Positions 6,496 through 11,761 of a DNA stretch of 11,761 nucleotides are shown here, piece by piece; within the stretch, counting starts at the first letter, position 1; every line of letters begins with the position of its first letter. Under the pieces are notes generated by a model. It was not told the DNA's origin. It searched no databases and saw only the letters and a list, made by a program, of their open reading frames with translations. The translations under genes were made by a program, and so were the position numbers. The DNA comes from CAYJPV01 sp964396055 (lineage in GTDB: Bacteria; Acidobacteriota; Vicinamibacteria; Vicinamibacterales; JAKQTR01): positions 1 through 11,761 of the forward strand of contig CAYNDV010000140.1 of assembly GCA_964396055.1 (NCBI GenBank). The letters are read 5' to 3'.

Positions 6496-6524
6496 ATTCT
6501 GAACAGATGTTCAGCTCGTGTCAA
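6496..6524 (-). promoter_or_regulatory. Sigma-70-type promoter of the decaheme cytochrome/barrel operon
   Basis: On the minus strand, a perfect -35 TTGACA (6524-6519) is followed after exactly 17 bp by CAGAAT (6501-6496), four of six matches to TATAAT. Transcription would start near 6489, leaving an untranslated leader of about 173 nt before the ATG at 6315. Perfect -35, ideal spacing and position support it; the -10 is imperfect, fitting a regulated promoter. Confidence 0.55.
6499..6514. promoter_or_regulatory. 16-bp palindromic operator candidate over the cytochrome promoter
   Basis: CTGAACA (6499-6505) and TGTTCAG (6508-6514) are perfect inverted arms around a 2-bp centre. The site covers half of the -10 and most of the spacer, where a repressor would block polymerase. 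The core GAAC-N4-GTTC has the form of the Gram-positive-type LexA (SOS) box, but another dimeric repressor could equally use it. A related half-site, GAACAG, lies at 6481-6486. Confidence 0.5.
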
Positions 6525-6558
6525 GCAGAGTCTATGAACCCGGTCTTTAACGACGCGC

Positions 6559-6573
6559 GTTGAATTATTCAAC
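6559..6573. promoter_or_regulatory. 15-bp AT-rich palindrome upstream of the cytochrome promoter
   Basis: GTTGAAT (6559-6565) and ATTCAAC (6567-6573) are perfect arms around one base. The centre is about 77 bp upstream of the predicted start point, a usual distance for an activator. It resembles CRP/FNR sites (TTGA...TCAA) but the spacing is one base short, so I name no regulator. Confidence 0.4.
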
Positions 6574-6602
6574 ACCCACACAGGCAGTTCAGGAACGCGA
6601 GA

Positions 6603-6634
6603 GGCGCGGCGGATCCGTCTGGATCTGCCGCGCC
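6603..6634 (-). terminator. Hairpin after the M28 peptidase gene, possible terminator
   Basis: GGCGCGGCGGATCC (6603-6616) pairs with GGATCTGCCGCGCC (6621-6634) over 14 bp, including one G-T position, around a 4-nt loop. It lies 50 nt past the peptidase stop and ahead of the cytochrome promoter, where a terminator is expected. The minus-strand tail after it, TCTCGCGTTCC, has no real T-run, so intrinsic termination is uncertain. Confidence 0.45.
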
Positions 6635-6683
6635 CCTCGATGGCCCGATGGCCCGTCATCGTCAACGATCGGTCGTGGAAGCC

Positions 6684-8942
6684 TCAGCGGCCCGGCGCGG
6701 ACTCCGCGAACCGCGCAAGCACCCCCGGCGTCGGCATCCCCATCATGCCAGGAGCGCCGGTGCCGGCAGCCGCGTAGATCTCCACCTTGGTCCAGCCGGC
6801 CTTCAGCAGCGCCAGGTACAGCGCCTTCGTCGCCTCGCCACGTCCGTCACCGGCACCCACCGACAACAGCACGTTCCCCTTGCCGACGGCGGCGGCCAGG
6901 GTGCCCGCCTGCCGGACGCAGGCATCGAGGTCGCCAGGCTCGCACGAGGTCACGATCAGGGCGTTGTTCTTCTTGAGCTTCTCCACCAGGGCGGGCGTGA
7001 TCGCCCGCGCTGGGGTCACCATGATCGGCCTGCGGACGTTCTCGAGCACGTCGTCCAGCAGGGCGGCCGAGGGCCGCACGAGGTGCAGGGCGACGTTGGC
7101 CGCCTCCATCGCCTTCACCGCCTCCCGGCCGGCCGCAGTCAGGCGGTCGCCGAACCACGCGCCGTCCGGCGCTGGCACGTCCACGCGGCCGAAGGTCAAC
7201 GCCGCCGCGGCCGTCTCGAACAGCCGCACGCTGCCGCCGAACAGGCTCGCGCTGCGCACGCCCGTGGCCACGCGCACCGGGGCGCCGCCCCGGCCGCCCA
7301 TCGCCAGCCTTGGCGTCGCCGGAGCGCCGCCGGCCAGTTCCTTCACCCGCTGGCCGATCAGGCCCAGCAGGTCCTCCTGCGTGGACGCCCGCACGAATCC
7401 CCAGGCGCCCGGCCCGGCCACACTCCCACCGGCATCCGGCGGGGCGAACCGCATGGCGTGGTACTGGTCCAGCCGGTCCGGGATCAGCAGCGCGACCTGC
7501 GTCTCGTTGGCGAGGTTCCACATCCCCTGCAACACGAACTGGCCGGTCTTGCCGAGGATGACCGGGTCCATCTTCGCCGCGTCGTCGGCGGCGTCGTGGT
7601 AGTCCGGGTGACCGCCGCCGCCGGCGGTCATCAGCGCCAGCGCCTCGATGCCCAGTTCGATGAACGCCGAGTGATCGCTGCCCCCCGGCCCGCCCGGCGT
7701 GGCGTCCACCACCCCGATCACGTCGGGCAGCTGGTCGCGCCGGATCACGTCGTAGATGGCCGGGAAGTTCAGGGCGCCCGGGGCGCCGATCCGGGTGCCC
7801 AGGCCCACCATGTCCAGGTTGAAGTAGGTGACGACGCGGTCCATCGACACGCCGTCGGTCGGGTGCGCCACGTAGTAGTTCGATCCGTTGAGGCCCTGTT
7901 CCTCGCCCGTCCAGAGGCAGAAGATCATCGTCCGCTTCGGCTGCACCTTGTTCACCGCGAACAGCCGCGCCACCTCCATCGTGGTGGCGGCGCCCGACGC
8001 GTTATCATCGGCGCCGTTCGCAATCACGCCGTTGGTCACGCCGACGTGATCCAGGTGGCCGCCGACGATGACGTACTGGGCCTTGAGCGAGGGGTCGGTG
8101 CCCTCGATCTTGCCGATGACGTTGCGGCCCACGTGGTTCTTGAACTTCTCCCCGTAGAGCGTGGTGGTGGCGTAGCCGTTGATCCGGGCGAGCACGCCGG
8201 TCTTCATCGACCGCGGCTTCCGGGCCTTGATGTCGCTCTGGATCTGGCCCAGGCGCGCCGAGAACCCGCGCAGCGACTCCTGCGGGTCGCGCCACATGAC
8301 GGTCCGGAAGACGCGGTCGTCGATGTGCGTGACGAAGAGGAACGTGGTCTTGAAAGGCGAGGCGTCCACCGTGCGGCGCATCCCGCCCATCGCGGCGGCC
8401 GGCTGCCGTGCGCCGGCTGCGGGACCACCGAACGCGCCGACCGGCGCGGGTGCGTCGTAGAGGAGGATGGCCACCGCTCCCTTCTCGTACGCCGTCAGGG
8501 CCTTCTTCTGGTCCGTCGCCTCCTCCACCCAGTCGTCCTTCCTGTCGGCCGCGGGCGNNNNNNNNNNNNNNNNNNNNNNNNNNNNNNNNNNNNNNNNNNN
8601 NNNNNNNNNNNNNNNNNNNNNNNNNNNNNNNNNNNNNNNNNNNNNNNNNNNNNNNNNGCTGCGCGCGCCGGTCATCGGCACCTGCTGGAAGTAGGTGCCG
8701 TTCTCGCCGGCGGGCTTGACGCCCCATTCCTTGAATCGCGCCGCGGCCCAGTCGGCCATGCGCTCGTAGCCCGGCGTGAGCGTCCGGCGGCCCTGCTGCT
8801 CGTCGGCAGCCAGGAACGTGATGTAGCCCTTGATGATCTTCCCGTCCACACGGATCGGGGTCGGTTCGGCGAAGACCGGCACGATGCAGACGGCGGCCAG
8901 GCACACGCCGGCCGCCAGCCGGAAAGCGGTACGTCGATTCAT
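6684..8942 (-). CDS. Exported M28-family zinc metallopeptidase with a C-terminal M19-like degenerate domain (interrupted by an assembly gap)
   Basis: The open frame is 752 codons counting 34 unknown residues at the N run. A signal peptide (MNRRTAFRLAAGVCLAAVCI) likely ends at VFA|E (residue 25). The opening FLAADEQQGRRTLTPGYERM and YFQQVPM are typical of M28 aminopeptidases, and the gap falls where their PA-type insert lies. The zinc site is intact: H296 in GGHLDHVG, D312/D313 in GADDNASG, E347-E348 in WTGEEQG, D377 in FNLDMVG, H424 in GSDHSAF. It should release N-terminal residues from peptides outside the inner membrane. From about 510 to 745 the sequence is not standard M28; it resembles an M19 renal-dipeptidase barrel that has lost its metal ligands. 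GAGAGGA (8951-8957 on the complement) lies 8 nt before the ATG, fixing the start. A hybrid kinase gene ends 64 nt upstream. Substrate is unknown. Confidence 0.88.
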   Translation of the reverse strand: MNRRTAFRLAAGVCLAAVCIVPVFAEPTPIRVDGKIIKGYITFLAADEQQGRRTLTPGYERMADWAAARFKEWGVKPAGENGTYFQQVPMTGARSXXXXXXXXXXXXXXXXXXXXXXXXXXXXXXXXXXPAADRKDDWVEEATDQKKALTAYEKGAVAILLYDAPAPVGAFGGPAAGARQPAAAMGGMRRTVDASPFKTTFLFVTHIDDRVFRTVMWRDPQESLRGFSARLGQIQSDIKARKPRSMKTGVLARINGYATTTLYGEKFKNHVGRNVIGKIEGTDPSLKAQYVIVGGHLDHVGVTNGVIANGADDNASGAATTMEVARLFAVNKVQPKRTMIFCLWTGEEQGLNGSNYYVAHPTDGVSMDRVVTYFNLDMVGLGTRIGAPGALNFPAIYDVIRRDQLPDVIGVVDATPGGPGGSDHSAFIELGIEALALMTAGGGGHPDYHDAADDAAKMDPVILGKTGQFVLQGMWNLANETQVALLIPDRLDQYHAMRFAPPDAGGSVAGPGAWGFVRASTQEDLLGLIGQRVKELAGGAPATPRLAMGGRGGAPVRVATGVRSASLFGGSVRLFETAAAALTFGRVDVPAPDGAWFGDRLTAAGREAVKAMEAANVALHLVRPSAALLDDVLENVRRPIMVTPARAITPALVEKLKKNNALIVTSCEPGDLDACVRQAGTLAAAVGKGNVLLSVGAGDGRGEATKALYLALLKAGWTKVEIYAAAGTGAPGMMGMPTPGVLARFAESAPGR
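8558..8657. other. Assembly gap (100 N) inside the M28 peptidase gene
   Basis: Exactly 100 N, a placeholder length. Unlike the first gap, the flanks do not repeat each other. The reading frame matches on both sides, which happens one time in three by chance for an arbitrary run. Family layout suggests somewhat more than 34 residues are missing between YFQQVPM and KKALTAYEKGA. Confidence 0.9.
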
Positions 8943-9006
8943 GCGGGTGTTCCTCTCAGCGGGGGCTGGGGATCAAGGCTGCATACGACGCGCCACGGTC
9001 CGCAGT

Positions 9007-11094
9007 TTACGGCAGGGCCCTGTCGAGGCGTGCCTTGAGGTCGGCGAGCCGGAACGGCTTCTGGATGAATCCCGCCAGACCTTCGCCCGCGAACCGTTGC
9101 ACGGCGTCCTGTTCATCGTAGCCACTGGCGAGGATGACGCGAAGGTCCGGCCGGATCCGCCGCAGTTCGCGGTACGTTTCGACGCCGGTCAGACGGGGCA
9201 TGGTGAGGTCCAGCAGGACACAGGCGATGTCGGGCCGGCGCCGGAACACCTCGAGCGCCGCCTCCCCGTCTTCGGCTTCCAGGGCTTCGTGGCCGAGGCG
9301 CTGCACGAACGTCACGCACAGCCGCCGGACCGACGGATCGTCGTCCACCACGAGCACCACCGCGCGCGGCGGCGGCAACGCGGCGGACTCCGCGACGACG
9401 GGCGCGACAAGTCCGCCGTCCGCCCCGGCAGGGGGCAGGAACGGGAAGAGCACCTGTACGCGGGTGCCGCGGGCCGGGGCGGAGTCCACGAGGATGGCGC
9501 CCCGGTGGCCGCGGACGATCCCGAGCACCGCCGACATGCCGAGCCCCCGCCCGGTGAACTTGGTGGTGAAGAAGGGATCGAAGAGCCGCTGCAGGGTGTC
9601 GTCGTCCATGCCGCAGCCGCTGTCGGCGATCTCGAGGCCCGCGTACCGCCCGGGCGGCGGCTGCCAGCCGGCCCGGCTGCGGGCCAGCAGGGCCTCGTCG
9701 GCCTCGATGACCCTGGTGCGGAGCGTCACCACTCCGGGCCCGTCCCCGCAGGCGTCCGACGCGTTGGTGATCAGGTTCATGACCACCTGCTGGACCTGGG
9801 CCGGATCGCCCTCGAAGCAGACCGGCCCGGCGTTTAGATCGAGGGCCAGGGTCACCGTGCGGGAGACCGCCGCACGCAGCAGGTCGGCGTTTTCGCGCAC
9901 GACCGCGTTCAGGTCCAGGCGGGTGACGACGAAGCGACCTTTCCCTGAGTAGGCCAGCATCTGCCGTGTCAGGTCCGTGGCCCGGCGCGCGGCGGCCATG
10001 GCCTGCTCGATGCCCTCACGCGCCGGCGACAACGGCGACAGGCCCTGCTGGGCGAGGTCGAGATTGCCGAGCACGGCCATCAGCAGGTTGTTGAAGTCGT
10101 GCGCGAGCCCGCCGGCCAGCACGCCGAGGCTCTCGAGTTTCTGCGCGTGCTGCAGCCGCCGTTCCAGTTCCTGGCGCTCCCGCGTGCCCCGCTCGCGTTC
10201 GGACACGTCGAGGAACATCGCCACCATCCGGCTGGGCGCGATGCGGAAGGCCACGACGTCGAACGCGCCGCGAATCGTCTCGTCCGCATAATCGACGTGC
10301 GTCGTGCGCCAGGGAAGCCCGGTGCGAGCCACGTCGCGGTATCGATCGGGAATCTCCGTGCCGGTGAGCGGCGGGAACGCCTGTTCGATCGTCCGTCCGA
10401 GAAACGGCGCGTGGTCGATCCCGAGAATCGCGTCGGCGGCCGGGTTAGCGCCAACGAGGACCAGCCGCGTCTCGCCCTGCAGTTCGTAGAGGTGCATCCC
10501 CATCGGCGAGGATTCGACGATGCTCTTGAAACGCTGCTCGCTCAGGCGGAGTTCGGCTGCGGCCGCGCGCCGGCCCAGGAAGCTGCCGATCAGGTCGGCC
10601 GCGGTGCGCAGGAGATCGATGTCCACCTGCCGCCACACGCGCGGGCTGCGCGTATCGTCGAAGCCGACAAATCCCCACCACGTGTCCGCCACCCAGACTG
10701 GCAGGACGAGAATCGCCTTGATCTGCTGGGCCTCGAAGATATCCCGCGCATCGGCGGGGAAGTCGCCGGCGACGCCCGTGACGGGCTGGTTCGCGGCCAG
10801 GGCGTCGGCCCACGCCTGGAACCCGCCGCGGTAGGGGAGGTGCTGAAGAACGGGATTGTCGAGTTCAACCGACACCCCGGCGCGGCAGTCCTCATGCGTC
10901 TGCCGCATGCACAGCCCGTCCTCCGGATGGATGACGTTCTCGAAGAGATAGACGCGGCAGACGTCCACGGCTTCCCGAATCGCACGGAGCGCCGAGGGAA
11001 GCGCCTGATCTCCCCCGAACACGAGCGCCTGCGAACAGACCGACAGGCCCCGTTCGTACTGAAGCCGTCTGGTCAGTTCGGCGGCGTCGCTCAC
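9007..11094 (-). CDS. Hybrid sensor histidine kinase: GAF-PAS-HisKA-HATPase-REC
   Basis: A 695-residue protein with no obvious membrane segment, so a cytosolic sensor. Domains in order: GAF about 30-175 (ending DTWWGFVGFDDTRSPRVW and a helix), PAS about 180-305 (LSEQRFKSIVESSPMGMHLY), HisKA with phospho-acceptor H332 in GGLAHDFNN, HATPase about 390-545 with N-box NLITNASDAC, DSGCGMD, and GRGLGMSAVLG, then a C-terminal receiver with the DDD acid cluster, phospho-acceptor D629 (LLDLTMPRLTG) and K679 (FIQKPF). It would autophosphorylate and pass phosphate to its own receiver; no HPt or DNA-binding domain is in the window, so the output partner is unknown. The GTG at 11094 is chosen: GGGGAGA lies 7 nt upstream and it overlaps the preceding gene's TGA as GTGA. 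A longer in-frame start at 11235 would lie inside the zinc-ribbon gene. Confidence 0.92.
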   Translation of the reverse strand: MSDAAELTRRLQYERGLSVCSQALVFGGDQALPSALRAIREAVDVCRVYLFENVIHPEDGLCMRQTHEDCRAGVSVELDNPVLQHLPYRGGFQAWADALAANQPVTGVAGDFPADARDIFEAQQIKAILVLPVWVADTWWGFVGFDDTRSPRVWRQVDIDLLRTAADLIGSFLGRRAAAAELRLSEQRFKSIVESSPMGMHLYELQGETRLVLVGANPAADAILGIDHAPFLGRTIEQAFPPLTGTEIPDRYRDVARTGLPWRTTHVDYADETIRGAFDVVAFRIAPSRMVAMFLDVSERERGTRERQELERRLQHAQKLESLGVLAGGLAHDFNNLLMAVLGNLDLAQQGLSPLSPAREGIEQAMAAARRATDLTRQMLAYSGKGRFVVTRLDLNAVVRENADLLRAAVSRTVTLALDLNAGPVCFEGDPAQVQQVVMNLITNASDACGDGPGVVTLRTRVIEADEALLARSRAGWQPPPGRYAGLEIADSGCGMDDDTLQRLFDPFFTTKFTGRGLGMSAVLGIVRGHRGAILVDSAPARGTRVQVLFPFLPPAGADGGLVAPVVAESAALPPPRAVVLVVDDDPSVRRLCVTFVQRLGHEALEAEDGEAALEVFRRRPDIACVLLDLTMPRLTGVETYRELRRIRPDLRVILASGYDEQDAVQRFAGEGLAGFIQKPFRLADLKARLDRALP

Positions 11095-11738
11095 GGGGCT
11101 TTCTCCCCGCACTCCGCGCAGAATTTCGCGCCGGGCTTGAGGGCGGCACCACAGCCCGTGCAGGGGGTGGCCGCCTCGACGCGCGCGCCGCACTCGGCGC
11201 AGAACTTCACCTTGCCGGCAAGCGGCGCGTGGCAACTCGGACAGGTGGCCCGCACGCCGTCACGCCAGTTCTGCTCCTTCAGCATCTCGCGATCGTCTTC
11301 GGCCACCTTGGAGTGCGCCCAGATCTCCTGCACGGTCCGGCTGGCCTGGGCAGCCGCCATCTCGACGCCCAGATCGGGCGCGCACTGCTTGCAGAGTCCC
11401 CTGGGCTCGTTCCAGCAGGCCTTCCGGCACACCCAGGACGAGCAGCGCGAACACTGGACGAAGTCCGGCTTCAGCTCCTCCATCGCCTCGGCGAAGGCCG
11501 AGTCGTGGGCCTTCTCCCAGGCCGCCGACCGCGCACGTTCCCCGAGGTCGGCGGCGGAGCCGAAGAGTCCGCCGAACAGGCTGCTCGCGGCATCGAGCGC
11601 CGTCGTCAGCGTGCCCAGGGCCGACGCGTTGAAGGTGGTCCGGAAGCCGGTGCCGCACCGGTCGCAGAAGAACTCGAACTGGAATCCTTTGTTGGTGCTG
11701 AGGTCGTTGTAGTTGCGCGTGAACTGGATCTTCGCCAT
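11091..11738 (-). CDS. Multi-zinc-ribbon protein of unknown function
   Basis: A 215-residue soluble protein with 16 cysteines. One pair is C25/C28 (FFCDRCG). A central cluster is C96, C99, C104, C108, C116, C119 (QCSRCSSWVC, KACW, LCKQC). The C-terminus has two tandem zinc ribbons, C166/C169/C180/C183 and C193/C196/C207/C210, both built as CxxC...KFCAECG. A small-residue, amphipathic stretch (about 41-65, SSLFGGLFG) separates the first pair from the cluster. Metal binding is clear; function is not, and I do not recognise a named family. The opening MAKIQFTRNYNDLSTNKGF looks like a conserved N-terminal motif. The ATG at 11738 has GGGAGAG just upstream (11742-11748). Its TGA overlaps the kinase GTG by 4 nt, so the two are translationally coupled and probably work together. 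Confidence 0.8.
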   Translation of the reverse strand: MAKIQFTRNYNDLSTNKGFQFEFFCDRCGTGFRTTFNASALGTLTTALDAASSLFGGLFGSAADLGERARSAAWEKAHDSAFAEAMEELKPDFVQCSRCSSWVCRKACWNEPRGLCKQCAPDLGVEMAAAQASRTVQEIWAHSKVAEDDREMLKEQNWRDGVRATCPSCHAPLAGKVKFCAECGARVEAATPCTGCGAALKPGAKFCAECGEKAP

Positions 11739-11761
11739 GGTCTCTCCCGGGCTCCGACCGG

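Larger units (their letters stand above)
6316..6683. other. Intergenic regulatory region between the peptidase and the cytochrome operon
   Basis: These 368 bases hold no credible gene. From the peptidase side they contain a hairpin (6603-6634), a 15-bp palindrome (6559-6573), a minus-strand promoter with an overlapping palindrome (6496-6524), and then a transcribed leader of about 173 nt to the cytochrome ATG. The stretch 6480-6575 is AT-richer than the flanking genes, as expected for a control region. Confidence 0.7.

Noticed and set aside
6559..6573. FNR binding site
   Set aside because: TTGA and TCAA are separated by five bases, not six, so the dimer spacing does not fit FNR.
6648..9038. 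Plus-strand open frame of 796 codons opposite the M28 peptidase
   Set aside because: Runs through the N gap, is His/Arg/Gly-rich with no domain, and lies antisense to a gene with an intact catalytic site.
11095..11235. Longer start for the hybrid kinase at 11235
   Set aside because: The added residues are an out-of-frame reading of the zinc-ribbon gene; the GTG at 11094 has a ribosome site and the usual GTGA overlap.
10099..11712. Plus-strand open frame with a repeated HSAQNF motif
   Set aside because: The repeat is the antisense reading of the duplicated KFCAECG zinc ribbons, not an independent protein repeat.

Overview
The window is GC-rich bacterial DNA from a draft assembly: two runs of exactly 100 N, at 2854-2953 and 8558-8657. 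Codon use is strongly G/C-ending throughout. The gene content (a PRC-barrel/MgtE/CBS protein beside an NRAMP-like carrier, a porin-decaheme cytochrome pair, a large secreted M28 peptidase, a hybrid histidine kinase) would suit an environmental Acidobacteriota such as Vicinamibacteria. That placement is inference from gene content and style; no marker gene is present.

Layout. A few codons of an upstream plus-strand gene end at 50. Bases 51-274 hold an unusual array of 7-bp repeats that runs up to the promoter of a two-gene plus-strand operon. The first gene (275-1519) is a soluble protein with PRC-barrel-like repeats, an MgtE N domain and paired CBS domains. The second (1522-2769) is an 11-helix NRAMP-family carrier with altered metal-site motifs. 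Together they look like a magnesium carrier with its cytosolic sensor made as a separate protein. The operon converges on a minus-strand unit across a stop-to-stop intergenic region (2770-3066) with two more heptamer arrays, a strong hairpin terminator and an assembly gap.

The minus-strand unit, in transcription order, is a periplasmic decaheme c-type cytochrome of the MtrA/PioA/DmsE type (6315-5389) followed by its MtrB/PioB outer-membrane barrel (5385-3067). The pair should form a porin-cytochrome conduit moving electrons across the outer membrane. No extracellular MtrC/OmcA-type cytochrome is in view. Upstream lies a good promoter whose spacer and -10 are covered by a 16-bp palindrome, with a second palindrome further upstream.

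Further upstream on the minus strand are three genes: a 16-cysteine zinc-ribbon protein (11738-11091), a GAF-PAS-HisKA-HATPase-REC hybrid kinase overlapping it by 4 nt (11094-9007), and, after 64 nt, an exported M28 metallopeptidase (8942-6684). The peptidase has an intact zinc site and a C-terminal region resembling a catalytically dead M19 dipeptidase barrel. A hairpin at 6603-6634 separates it from the cytochrome operon.

Most worth a second look: the heptamer arrays, which keep one 7-bp register over about 160 bp and recur with different sequences at a second locus; the split Mg2+ sensor/NRAMP-like carrier pair; the palindrome-covered cytochrome promoter; and the M28/M19-like fusion. A 55-bp exact duplication flanking the first N run suggests an assembly junction rather than biology.
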